From Aquibacillus albus (lineage in GTDB: Bacteria; Bacillota; Bacilli; Bacillales; Amphibacillaceae), in contig NZ_JAFBDR010000007.1 of NCBI RefSeq assembly GCF_016908325.1, positions 62,001 to 126,000 of the forward strand: 64,000 nt of DNA, read 5' to 3'. The notes beneath the pieces were generated by a model, which was given only the letters and a program-made list of their open reading frames with translations, was not told where the DNA came from and did no database searches. This document shows, piece by piece, positions 55,753 to 63,754 of the stretch. A program made the position numbers and the translations under genes. Numbering within the stretch: the stretch's first letter is position 1; each line of letters opens with the position of its first letter.

Positions 55753-56694
55753 CTAATCATAACTAATCCGTGGATCAATTAATGCATAAATAATGTCAAC
55801 AATTAGATTTACTATGACAAACAATGCAGCAACCAGTAGAACTGTTCCTTGTACAACCGGGAAATCTCTTGCTGCGATAGCGTCGATCATTAATCTACCA
55901 ACACCGTTAATGGCAAAAACCTGTTCTGTAATAATCGTACCGCCAAGTAAAGCACCGAAGTTAACACCAATCACGGTAATCACTGGAATCATTGCATTAC
56001 GTAAGGCATGAATCCAAATCACTGATTTTTGTTTGACTCCTTTCGCCTTCGCTGTACGAATATAATCAGCACGTATAACCTCAAGCATTGTTGAACGTGC
56101 CATTCTTGCAATCATTGCTGCAGAAGCAGTCCCAAGCGTGATTGCTGGTAATATCAGTTGTTTCATTCCTTCAATCGTATAAAACGGTGCACTCAACCCA
56201 CCAACAGGTAACCACTTTAAGGTTACAGAGAACAAAAGAATCAACATTGTTCCTAGCCAGAAGTTTGGAATTGATATTCCTGCTAGAGCAAAAGTGGTGC
56301 TTGATACGTCAAACCAAGAATTTTGCTTAATAGCTGAAATTATCCCCGCAGCAACTCCGATAATAACCGCTACAATCATACTTGCAACTGCAAGATTGAG
56401 CGTGTTAGGGAATCTCGTAATGATGGCTTCAGTTACTGATTGATTATTTTGATAGGAAAAGCCAAGATTTCCCTGAAAAACACCTTTCATATAATCAATA
56501 TACTGAACTAGCACTGGTTCATTTAGTCCCAAATCTTCTCTAATAGCTTCCAGGTCTGATTCACTGGCTGTTGGGCCACCGATAATTGACGCTGGATCTC
56601 CTGGTGCAATGTGCATACTCATAAAGACTAAAAATGATATACCAACTAGTAATAATAATAGTTGAAGCATCCGCTGAATAATTAAGCTGACCAT
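55753..56694 (-). CDS. Peptide ABC transporter permease, DppB type
   Basis: A 313-residue permease, first gene of the operon. The N-terminal helix and HIAPGDPASIIGGPTAS (about 27-43) are typical of DppB/OppB; the EAA-like loop is IRTAKAKGVKQKSVIWIHAL. GAGGAGG stands four to five bases before the ATG. A CodY-like site lies between its -10 and start, so the whole importer and the downstream gamma-glutamyltransferase should be derepressed during nutrient limitation. Confidence 0.93.
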   Translation of the reverse strand: MVSLIIQRMLQLLLLLVGISFLVFMSMHIAPGDPASIIGGPTASESDLEAIREDLGLNEPVLVQYIDYMKGVFQGNLGFSYQNNQSVTEAIITRFPNTLNLAVASMIVAVIIGVAAGIISAIKQNSWFDVSSTTFALAGISIPNFWLGTMLILLFSVTLKWLPVGGLSAPFYTIEGMKQLILPAITLGTASAAMIARMARSTMLEVIRADYIRTAKAKGVKQKSVIWIHALRNAMIPVITVIGVNFGALLGGTIITEQVFAINGVGRLMIDAIAARDFPVVQGTVLLVAALFVIVNLIVDIIYALIDPRISYD

Positions 56695-56770
56695 TTAACC
56701 CCTCCTCTCAACAGGAAAAACGAATATTAATCGTTTTGTACACCCTTAAGTCTAATGGAATATTTTCCAT

Positions 56771-56797
56771 AATTTTCTGAAACATTTGTTAATTATA
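56771..56797 (-). promoter_or_regulatory. CodY box downstream of the importer operon's -10
   Basis: AATTTTCTGAAACAT (56771-56785) matches 13 of 15 CodY consensus positions. A TATAAT for the minus strand lies at 56792-56797, though its -35 is weak. CodY control is established for dpp in B. subtilis. Confidence 0.55.
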
Positions 56798-57005
56798 TTT
56801 TGTCGAATTATTAACAAACGATATTCACAGTTTCATATTATATAAAAACATTCACAAAATATAAAGGTTTTTTAAATAATTAATAATCTTTTGTTTTTTC
56901 AGAATAATAAAATATTTTATCTATTTTGTAATGAAGAATGTGAGGGAAAAGCATTTTAGTAAGGGGGATTTGCGTCGTCGTTTTGTTAAAATACGGAATC
57001 CGCCC
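56798..57005. other. AT-rich gap between importer operon and small basic gene
   Basis: About 200 bases without a supported gene; a 102-codon minus-strand frame covering 56880-57188 has no SD and lies opposite the small basic gene. Confidence 0.5.
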
Positions 57006-57034
57006 TTGCAAGAAAGTCGCAACTCGCATATAAA
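57006..57034 (+). promoter_or_regulatory. SigmaA promoter of the 29-residue gene
   Basis: TTGCAA (57006-57011), 17-base spacer, TATAAA (57029-57034), 41 bases before the ATG. Confidence 0.6.
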
Positions 57035-57074
57035 GTATTAGTGATGGTATTGACTTCATAATGGGGTGATTTAC

Positions 57075-57164
57075 ATGACAAATGAAACAGTAAAGCGTAA
57101 ACCAAAAAGAAGAAGAGCTGGCTGCAAATGCGGCACAGGCAGACGTAGGAAAAAGAAAGAATAA
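57075..57164 (+). CDS. 29-residue Arg/Lys-rich CxC peptide, unknown
   Basis: A tiny gene supported by a promoter, GGGGTGAT four to five bases before the ATG and a stop at 57162-57164. The product begins MTNETVKRKPKRRR, continues AGCKCGTG and ends RRRKKKE: 14 basic residues of 29 and one CxC pair. It has no hydrophobic segment. Nucleic-acid or metal binding is conceivable. I do not recognise the family; conservation in relatives would decide whether it is real. Confidence 0.6.
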   Translation: MTNETVKRKPKRRRAGCKCGTGRRRKKKE

Positions 57165-57227
57165 ATGTGGATTATACGCATTATTCAAATCTAATGAAAG
57201 GGTCTTGTTCCCTCTTTTAACCTAAAT

Positions 57228-57264
57228 AAGAGGGCTGACCCTTTGCTTTTGGGACAGCCCTCTT
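57228..57264. terminator. Terminator-like hairpin, second copy of the dispersed family
   Basis: AAGAGGGCTGACCC/GGGACAGCCCTCTT with one mismatch and loop TTTGCTTTT. The core equals that at 37407-37429. It lies two bases beyond the DUF1360 stop. Confidence 0.75.
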
Positions 57265-57266
57265 GC

Positions 57267-57617
57267 TTAATCAATGATACGAAGGAGAACTACTTCTATG
57301 AACGAAGCGACTCCTGCAACTGCTAAAATCACAATCAGTGGGATAAAAATCGATGGAATGTACATAAATCCAAAATATAAAAAACACGCACACCAAACAC
57401 CGGTACACCAATGACAACTTAATAATTCACCGATAAACCTTCGTAGTCCCTCTCCTTTTATAGAGATGACTTCTTCAACTCTTCCGTCATCTAGTACCTC
57501 TTCCTTTATTTCATGGAATGGCGCACGGATAAAGCTTGTAATTTCATCAAATACCAATAAATGCGTAAGCCGAAATGTCGCGATACCTAATAGTATAAAA
57601 CTAAACCAAGACAGCAT
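57267..57617 (-). CDS. DUF1360 family membrane protein
   Basis: A 116-residue protein with an N-terminal helix (about 5-23, FILLGIATFRLTHLLVFD), a charged loop (about 30-60) and two C-terminal helices (about 72-108). The DUF1360 hallmark LLSCHWCTGVWCACF, with three closely spaced Cys, is present. The family is common in Bacillus, sometimes sporulation associated; its function is unknown. GAGGTGAG precedes the ATG. Confidence 0.85.
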   Translation of the reverse strand: MLSWFSFILLGIATFRLTHLLVFDEITSFIRAPFHEIKEEVLDDGRVEEVISIKGEGLRRFIGELLSCHWCTGVWCACFLYFGFMYIPSIFIPLIVILAVAGVASFIEVVLLRIID

Positions 57618-57798
57618 ATTCTCACCTCTTGTTTGTTCTTAATACAATGTATTCACTCGATTTGATATTGTATTAAATAAATAAACAATTGGTGTTAAAT
57701 TATGCTAAAAGTATAGAAGAAAGGGGCTTAGCCTTCATTCTTAAGATACACCATATCTTTCTTCAACAATCTTACACTAAATCGGTATTTCTATTGCA

Positions 57799-58578
57799 TC
57801 ACCTTTGTTTTACTAAGGAAGGCCTTTCGGTGTACCACCGCACATCAACAGGTAACCCGAAGAAGTCGGAAAGAACCTGATTCGTAATGATTTTTGTAGT
57901 ATCGTCGGCTGCAAACACTTCCCCCTCCTTTAAAAGAAGTGTCTTTTTAAAGCATGGTAGAATTTCCTCAACATGATGAGTAACATAGATAACCGTAGGT
58001 GCAGTCGGACTTAATGTAACCTGTTCAATCGACTCCAATAAACGTTCCCTCGCTAGAAAGTCCAAGCCATTCGTCGGTTCATCTAAAATAAGAAGCTCAG
58101 GATCTGCCATCAAAGATCTTGCAATTAATACACGCTGTCGCTCCCCCTGCGATAACGTGCGATAGCTTCGATCAGCATATTCAAAGCAACCAAGATCTCT
58201 TAACAATTGCTTTGCTTTTGCTCTCATTTCATCCGTAGGTGTCTCATATAAACCAATCGAAGCAAACCCGCCACTTAAAACAATCTGATAGGCACTATCT
58301 GAATCATAAATTCTGTTTTGTAAAGTTGAAGAAACTAATCCTATTTTTTGGCGAAGCTTCTCCCCCAAAGGATCTTTGCCAAACTCACGATTTAAAACAG
58401 TAACCTTTCCTTTCGTTGGAAAATAGAAGGCATAGAGCATATGTAATAGAGCTGTTTTTCCTGCTCCATTAAGTCCTAACAGTACCCAGTGTTCGCCTTT
58501 TTCAATTTTCCAATCAATGTTCTTTAATATCCAGTTTCCTTCTCGTATCAATGAAACATTTCGCAAATCCAGAACCAC
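57799..58578 (-). CDS. ABC ATPase, YlmA-like, without a permease gene
   Basis: A 259-residue single ATPase domain. Walker A GLNGAGKTALL (about 35-45), Q-loop region IGLVSSTLQNRIYD, signature TLSQGERQRVLIARSL, Walker B LLILDEPTNGLDFL and H-loop VTHHVEEILP are complete. SLIREGNWILKNIDW near the N-terminus matches B. subtilis YlmA. A GTG at 58578 with AGGGGGG six bases upstream is chosen; the longer frame to 58641 extends through the SD. No membrane partner is encoded nearby, so it either serves a distant permease or works as a soluble ATPase. Confidence 0.87.
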   Translation of the reverse strand: MVLDLRNVSLIREGNWILKNIDWKIEKGEHWVLLGLNGAGKTALLHMLYAFYFPTKGKVTVLNREFGKDPLGEKLRQKIGLVSSTLQNRIYDSDSAYQIVLSGGFASIGLYETPTDEMRAKAKQLLRDLGCFEYADRSYRTLSQGERQRVLIARSLMADPELLILDEPTNGLDFLARERLLESIEQVTLSPTAPTVIYVTHHVEEILPCFKKTLLLKEGEVFAADDTTKIITNQVLSDFFGLPVDVRWYTERPSLVKQR

Positions 58579-58768
58579 ACTGATCCCCCCTAACAATCCT
58601 CTTCCATATTGATTAAAATCATTATCGCTCATTTTAAACAAAATTTCGAGTACGACAGATTTCTTTGTTTCTCACAAAAAAATAAACGCACCTCTTTATT
58701 TATCCAAATTCTCACTTAATTCCTCTTAAATAATAATCATAATACAAAATTTTATTTCAATTTTTATA

Positions 58769-58798
58769 TTGAAAATGATTCTCATTATCATGTATAAT
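58769..58798 (+). promoter_or_regulatory. SigmaA promoter under a 21-bp Fur box
   Basis: TTGAAA (58769-58774), 18-base spacer, TATAAT (58793-58798). TGAAAATGATTCTCATTATC plus A at 58770-58790 forms two overlapping 7-1-7 Fur motifs, each 13 of 15 to TGATAATNATTATCA, spanning the -35 and spacer. Confidence 0.75.
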
Positions 58799-58804
58799 GA
58801 GAAT

Positions 58805-58929
58805 GTAATTTAATACTTACGAAACACCATCCGCCATACGTAACGTTTTGTTACCCCCAAAACCGTTTACTATTAAATGAGGTGTTTCCATATAAAGAGA
58901 GGACATTATTTTGTTCTCTCTCTTTTTTT
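58805..58929 (+). ncRNA. Candidate Fur-repressed small RNA
   Basis: From the Fur-covered promoter to an intrinsic terminator (stem 58896-58921, then CTTTTTTT) there are about 125 bases with no SD-led frame. The RNA can close GAAACACC (58821-58828) with GGTGTTTC (58881-58888), with an inner GTAAC/GTTAC hairpin and an open C-rich ACCCCCAAAACC stretch (58853-58864). This is the design of FsrA, the B. subtilis iron-sparing RNA, which uses C-rich loops against SD regions. katA has its own promoter downstream, so this is not simply its leader. Confidence 0.62.
58896..58929 (+). terminator. Terminator of the Fur-regulated RNA
   Basis: AGAGAGGAC/GTTCTCTCT stem with one G-U pair, 8-base loop, then C and seven T. 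Confidence 0.85.
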
Positions 58930-58982
58930 ATTCATAAAGGTTGTCTTTAAGGCATATAGTTTTATGACCAGAATAAGTTAGT

Positions 58983-59032
58983 TTAAAATAATTATAAATA
59001 AATATTGATTTTTATAAAGTTTGTATTATAAT
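58983..59032 (+). promoter_or_regulatory. katA promoter with PerR box
   Basis: TTAAAATAATTATAA at 58983-58997 matches the PerR consensus TTATAATNATTATAA at all but one defined position. TTGATT (59005-59010) and TATAAT (59027-59032), 16 bases apart, form the promoter just downstream. Peroxide should derepress katA. Confidence 0.75.
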
Positions 59033-59086
59033 AAGACATGTATTATTTTCTAAGTTTAAAATTAAAAAGGGAGAGGTGTTAACATA

Positions 59087-60547
59087 GTGAGCAAAGAAAA
59101 AAAGTACTTAACAACGGCTTCAGGAGCACCAGTTGGAGATAACCAAAATTCAATAACTGCAGGCTACCGAGGACCTACATTAATTCAAGATGTTCACCTA
59201 TTAGAAAAACTTGCACATTTTAACAGAGAAAGAGTACCAGAGCGTGTCGTACACGCCAAAGGGGCAGGGGCACATGGTTATTTTGAAGTTACAAATGATG
59301 TATCAAAATATACAAAAGCAGACTTTTTATCTGAAATAGGAAAACGCACACCGCTATTTATTCGGTTTTCAACGGTAGCTGGAGAGCTAGGATCTGCTGA
59401 TACCGTTCGTGATCCACGAGGATTTGCGGTTAAGTTTTATACGGATGAAGGTAACTATGACCTAGTAGGGAACAATACACCGGTATTCTTTATCCGTGAT
59501 GCGATTAAATTCCCTGATTTCATCCATACGCAAAAACGTAATCCGAAAACGCATCGCAAGGATGTTAATGCTGTGTGGGATTTCTGGTCATTATCACCTG
59601 AATCGTTGCACCAAGTTACCATTCTGCACTCCGACCGTGGTATCCCAGCCACATTACGTCATATGAATGGTTATGGAAGTCATACCTTCAAGTGGACAAA
59701 CACAGACGGGGAATCTGTATGGGTAAAGTATCACTTCAAAACGGATCAGGGTATTAAAAACTTAGATGTTGATTTAGCAGCAAAATTAGCAGGAGAAAAT
59801 CCTGATTATCATCTAGAAGATTTATATAACTCCATTGAAGATGGAGCCTATCCAACTTGGACACTTTACGTTCAAATCATGCCAGAAGAAGATGCTAATA
59901 CGTATCGTTTCGATCCATTTGATGTAACTAAAGTTTGGTCTCAAAAAGATTATCCTTTAATTGAAGTAGGTCGCATGGTACTAGACCGTAACCCTGAAAA
60001 CTATTTTGCTGAAGTAGAGCAAGCAGCGTTTTCTCCTGGACATTTCGTTCCAGGAATAGAAGCTTCTCCAGATAAAATGCTTCAAGGTCGTTTGTTTGCC
60101 TATTCAGACGCACACCGTTACCGAGTAGGTGCAAACCATGAGTTGTTACCAATAAATCGTCCAAAATCACAAGCGAACACATACCAGCGTGATGGGTCTA
60201 TGCGTTTTGATGACAATGGTGGAGGTTCAGTAAACTACGAACCAAATAGCTTCGATGGGCCAAAAGAAACACCAGAAAACAAAACCAATCCATTTGAAGT
60301 TTCAGGTTTTGCAGACAGCGTTTCGTATGACCACGACGATCACTATACACAACCTGGGTATTTATATCGCCTGATGAGTGAAGATGAGCGCAAACGACTT
60401 GTTCAAAATGTGGTTGACCATATGAAGGATGTAGAAAAAGAAGAAATTAAGCTACGTCAAATTGAACATTTCTATAAAGCAGACCCTGAATACGGAACAC
60501 GTGTAGCAGAAGGTTTAGGTTTGTCTGTACCTGAAACAGCAGAATAA
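59087..60547 (+). CDS. katA: Monofunctional heme catalase
   Basis: A 486-residue clade 3 small-subunit catalase. The distal His lies in [15 protein letters not shown] (about 54-68), the distal Asn and channel motif in [14 protein letters not shown] (about 131-144), and the proximal heme Tyr in [14 protein letters not shown] (about 335-348). It dismutates hydrogen peroxide in the cytosol. The start is a GTG at 59087 with GGGAGAGG upstream. Size and PerR-box control fit vegetative KatA of Bacillus. Confidence 0.96.
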   Translation: MSKEKKYLTTASGAPVGDNQNSITAGYRGPTLIQDVHLLEKLAHFNRERVPERVVHAKGAGAHGYFEVTNDVSKYTKADFLSEIGKRTPLFIRFSTVAGELGSADTVRDPRGFAVKFYTDEGNYDLVGNNTPVFFIRDAIKFPDFIHTQKRNPKTHRKDVNAVWDFWSLSPESLHQVTILHSDRGIPATLRHMNGYGSHTFKWTNTDGESVWVKYHFKTDQGIKNLDVDLAAKLAGENPDYHLEDLYNSIEDGAYPTWTLYVQIMPEEDANTYRFDPFDVTKVWSQKDYPLIEVGRMVLDRNPENYFAEVEQAAFSPGHFVPGIEASPDKMLQGRLFAYSDAHRYRVGANHELLPINRPKSQANTYQRDGSMRFDDNGGGSVNYEPNSFDGPKETPENKTNPFEVSGFADSVSYDHDDHYTQPGYLYRLMSEDERKRLVQNVVDHMKDVEKEEIKLRQIEHFYKADPEYGTRVAEGLGLSVPETAE

Positions 60548-60577
60548 TAACGATTATCTAATCCATTCCATTATTTG

Positions 60578-60607
60578 ATGGCCGTTCTTTGAGCGGCCAT
60601 TTTTTTA
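60578..60607 (+). terminator. Terminator of katA
   Basis: ATGGCCG/CGGCCAT stem with a 9-base loop and seven T. Confidence 0.85.
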
Positions 60608-60688
60608 CATTTAAAGTATAAATACAAAACCTTTCTACTGCACAATATAGTTATATCTTTAACTATTCACTTTTCAGGAGATAACACT

Positions 60689-61300
60689 ATGGTAGAAAAA
60701 ATAAAAATTAATCAATTAAAACCAATTGAACGAGCTTTCTATAAACAGCCAACGCTACAGCTAGCTAAAGCTTTACTCGGCTGCATATTGATAAAGCGTA
60801 CCGAAGAAGGAACGGCTGCGGGAATTATTACGGAGACAGAAGGATATATCGGACCAAATGACCGAGCAGCACATAGTTACAGAAACCGAAGAACGAAGCG
60901 TACGGAAATCATGTATGGTGAAGCTGGTCACGCCTATATATACACCATGCATACCCATAACCTTTTCAATGTAGTAAGTGGTGAACGCGATAAACCAGAA
61001 GCGGTCCTTGTACGGGGATTAGAACCTTTCTATAATAAGACATTAATGACCAAGAGGCGTCCAAAAGCACACAGTGACATTCAATTATGTAATGGCCCAG
61101 GCAAACTAACGAAAGCATTAGGAATTACCTTGGCAGACTACGGACACCTTCTTACAGAGGAACCGCTATGGCTTGCTTATGGAAACGATTCTTCGTTTCA
61201 GGTCGCCTCAGGTCCTCGAATAGGAATTGATAATGCTGGTGAAGCAAAGGATTACCCATGGCGGTTTTGGATTGAAGGCAACCGTTACATTTCTAAATAA
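60689..61300 (+). CDS. mpg: DNA-3-methyladenine glycosylase (AAG/MPG family)
   Basis: A 203-residue alkyladenine glycosylase. LAKALLGCILIKR, ETEGYIGPNDRAAHSYRNRR (about 52-71, with the catalytic Glu and the DRAAHS motif), GHAYIYTMHTHNLFNVV and NGPGKLTKALGI are the family blocks. It excises 3-methyladenine and related lesions. The same single-domain protein in B. subtilis is Aag/YxlJ. CAGGAGA precedes the ATG. Monocistronic. Confidence 0.94.
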   Translation: MVEKIKINQLKPIERAFYKQPTLQLAKALLGCILIKRTEEGTAAGIITETEGYIGPNDRAAHSYRNRRTKRTEIMYGEAGHAYIYTMHTHNLFNVVSGERDKPEAVLVRGLEPFYNKTLMTKRRPKAHSDIQLCNGPGKLTKALGITLADYGHLLTEEPLWLAYGNDSSFQVASGPRIGIDNAGEAKDYPWRFWIEGNRYISK

Positions 61301-61384
61301 CCTTATAAGGTGAATACCTTTTCTTGAATGAAAACATACTAAAAGTGCTTTAAGTCAACTAAAAATAAAGAAAGGGTGGCATCA

Positions 61385-61528
61385 ATGGCAAAAAAACGAG
61401 ATCCAAAAGAAAAGTATGATGGAAAAGTAGAAGATGTGGAATTTTCCTATGAACTTGCCGACTCAGAAGATTTAGAGGCAATGGAACGAATGCAAGAAGC
61501 GGATAAGCGAGCGGAAAAGAAAAAATAA
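61385..61528 (+). CDS. YfhD-like small acidic/basic protein, 47 residues
   Basis: A short gene read from sequence: ATG at 61385 with AAGGGTGG upstream, TAA at 61526-61528. The product contains DGKVEDVEFSYELADSEDLE and AMERMQEADKRAEKK, closely following the YfhD pattern (DGEDVEFSRELAD-ADLEA). YfhD proteins are common in spore formers and have no defined role. Confidence 0.8.
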   Translation: MAKKRDPKEKYDGKVEDVEFSYELADSEDLEAMERMQEADKRAEKKK

Positions 61529-61542
61529 CGAATTTTTAATTT

Positions 61543-61583
61543 GGTGTTTAATCCTTTGTATATAAGGGTTAGACACCTTTTTT
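61543..61583 (+). terminator. Terminator of the yfhD-like gene
   Basis: Imperfect GGTGTTTAATCC/GGGTTAGACACC stem followed by TTTTTT. Confidence 0.8.
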
Positions 61584-61586
61584 ATG

Positions 61587-61842
61587 TTGACAACAAATGC
61601 TTACTGACATGTATTCAAATTCAGATAAAATTGACTCTTTTGCATATTAAAAAATATCCAAATTTTTTATAATTGACAGAATTATTAACAAAACAGTAGC
61701 ATTTATTAAATTCTAGAACCTTAACTCGTTTAATCGGGACTAACAACAATTAATGCTTGATTATCGAAGCAAAGCTCGTTTGCTAAAATTCCCAGTCCCC
61801 CTTATTATTAGAAATGGAAATAATACGTAAGCAAAAAAGCAA
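61587..61842 (+). promoter_or_regulatory. Leader and promoter region of ectABC
   Basis: Two exact TTGACA hexamers occur: at 61587-61592 with TGTATT 17 bases on, and at 61673-61678 with TAGCAT 18 bases on. Neither -10 is strong, which is common for osmotically induced promoters. No riboswitch was recognised in the long leader. Confidence 0.4.
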
Positions 61843-61860
61843 TTGAAGGGAGAAATTACC

Positions 61861-62373
61861 ATTAATAGTCAAATTGCAACTGTTCCTACAGAAACGGTTT
61901 CGTTCGAGCTACCAACTTTAGAAGATGGATCAGCGATGTGGGAGCTTGTAAACAACTCAACCTTAGATCAAAATTCCGCGTACAAGTACATTATGATGTG
62001 TGAGTATTTTGCAGAAACTTGTGTCGTAGCTAAGGAAAATGGCAAACTTGTTGGGTTTGTTACCGCATTTATCCCTCCAAAACGTCAGGATGTAATATTC
62101 GTTTGGCAGGTTGGTGTTGATCCTTCCCAAAGAGGAAAAGGGATAGCATCCAAGCTACTGAATGAATTAATCAACCGAAAAGCTTGTGAAAACATTCGCT
62201 TCGTGGAAGCAACTGTTACCCCATCAAACAAAGCGTCTCAATCATTATTTCGTAAGCTTGCACGAGAGTACAATACAAAATGTAGTGTGAGCGACTTATT
62301 TACAGAAGATCTATTTCCAAGTGATGATCACGAAGCAGAATTAAACTTTCGTGTTGGACCCATTCAAAAATAA
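61861..62373 (+). CDS. ectA: L-2,4-diaminobutyric acid acetyltransferase
   Basis: A GNAT enzyme of about 170 residues acetylating diaminobutyrate, second step of ectoine synthesis. ELPTLEDGSAMWELVNNS near the start and the acetyl-CoA loop GVDPSQRGKGIASKLLNEL (about 88-106) fit EctA. The start is odd: AAGGGAG stands eight bases before an ATT at 61861, and the only alternative is an in-frame TTG at 61843 that precedes this SD and lacks its own. An ATT start gives the usual EctA length. ectB follows 82 bases later. Confidence 0.93.
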   Translation: MNSQIATVPTETVSFELPTLEDGSAMWELVNNSTLDQNSAYKYIMMCEYFAETCVVAKENGKLVGFVTAFIPPKRQDVIFVWQVGVDPSQRGKGIASKLLNELINRKACENIRFVEATVTPSNKASQSLFRKLAREYNTKCSVSDLFTEDLFPSDDHEAELNFRVGPIQK

Positions 62374-62455
62374 ATGGTTTAAATAGTTAAACATTAGGGA
62401 ATAAATCACCATGCCAAAAATCTGGTATGCAAACAATTAAGGAGGAAATTATAAC

Positions 62456-63727
62456 GTGACCCAAGATATGAAAGTTATTGAAACGTTAGAATCAGAAGTA
62501 CGTAGTTATGTACGCAGCTTCCCTACAGTATTTACGAAAGCTAAGGGCTATAAAATGTGGGATAAAGCGGGTAAAGAGTATATTGATTTCTTTTCTGGTG
62601 CTGGTGCACTTAACTATGGTCACAATGATCCTAAAATGAAGGAAAAACTAGTTGAATATATAATGAGTGATGGTATTACTCACTCACTTGATATGGCATC
62701 AACAGCAAAAGCTGAATTTTTAAATACGTTTAATGAGGTTATACTAAAACCGCGTAACCTTGACTATAAAATTATGTTCCCTGGACCAACAGGAACAAAT
62801 ACAGTAGAAAGTGCGCTAAAACTTGCGCGTAAAGTGACAGGCAGAACAGATATTATTAGTTTTACAAATGGATTCCACGGTATGACCATTGGTTCACTTT
62901 CAGTCACAGGTAATGCTATGAAAAGAAAAGGCGCAGGAATTCCATTACAGAATACTGTTACAATGCCTTACGATAATTATGTAGACGATCATGACACATT
63001 GGAATATTTAGAGCGATTCCTTGAAGATAGTGGTAGTGGTGTTGATATTCCAGCTGCTATTATTGCAGAAACAGTCCAGGGTGAGGGTGGAATTAACGCT
63101 GCACGCTTTGAATGGCTAAAGAAACTAGAACAAATCTGTAAGCGTTGGGACATTCTACTCATAATTGATGATGTTCAAGCTGGTGTTGGACGTACAGGAA
63201 CTTTCTTTAGTTTTGAACCGGCTGGACTTAAGCCAGACATTGTCTGTATGTCTAAATCACTTAGTGGATATGGAATCCCATTTGCTATCACACTTATTCG
63301 TCCGGACTTAGATATTTGGACACCAGGTGAGCATAATGGTACATTCCGTGGAAATAACCACGCATTTGTAACAGCTACCGCTTCGTTAGACTATTGGAAA
63401 GACGACACATTCGAAAAAGAAATTAAAGAGAAATCACAAATAATTTATGAATCACTTGAGAAAATTGTGAAAAACTATCCAGAGATCAAAGGTGAAGTTC
63501 GTGGGCGCGGCTTCATGGTTGGTATCGCATCAGAAGTTGAAGGACTGTCTGACAAAGTTGCCGCAAAAGCATTTGAACTTGGATTGATCATGGAAACTTC
63601 TGGACCTAAAGATGAAGTATTTAAACTATTCCCACCGTTAAATATCGATGAGGAAGGTTTAAAGAAAGGTTTAGCGATCATCGAAGAAAGCGTAAAAAGC
63701 TTAGTAAAAGAACCAATAACTAATTAA
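62456..63727 (+). CDS. ectB: L-2,4-diaminobutyrate aminotransferase
   Basis: A 423-residue class III PLP aminotransferase converting aspartate semialdehyde and glutamate to diaminobutyrate, first step of ectoine synthesis. [18 protein letters not shown] (about 45-62), [18 protein letters not shown] (about 107-124), [15 protein letters not shown] with the PLP Asp, and the lysine in [15 protein letters not shown] are family motifs. The start is a GTG at 62456 with AAGGAGG ten bases upstream. Second gene of ectABC. Confidence 0.96.
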   Translation: MTQDMKVIETLESEVRSYVRSFPTVFTKAKGYKMWDKAGKEYIDFFSGAGALNYGHNDPKMKEKLVEYIMSDGITHSLDMASTAKAEFLNTFNEVILKPRNLDYKIMFPGPTGTNTVESALKLARKVTGRTDIISFTNGFHGMTIGSLSVTGNAMKRKGAGIPLQNTVTMPYDNYVDDHDTLEYLERFLEDSGSGVDIPAAIIAETVQGEGGINAARFEWLKKLEQICKRWDILLIIDDVQAGVGRTGTFFSFEPAGLKPDIVCMSKSLSGYGIPFAITLIRPDLDIWTPGEHNGTFRGNNHAFVTATASLDYWKDDTFEKEIKEKSQIIYESLEKIVKNYPEIKGEVRGRGFMVGIASEVEGLSDKVAAKAFELGLIMETSGPKDEVFKLFPPLNIDEEGLKKGLAIIEESVKSLVKEPITN

Positions 63728-63754
63728 TTCAATCTAACAGGAGGATCCGTAGTA

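Noticed and set aside
56880-57188. 102-codon minus-strand frame
   Set aside because: No SD, lies opposite the 29-residue gene and its promoter, composition rich in Phe and Ser as expected for a shadow of AT-rich DNA.
58805-58929. Interpretation as a katA leader attenuator
   Set aside because: katA has its own PerR-box promoter downstream of the terminator; kept as a lower-probability alternative to a small RNA.
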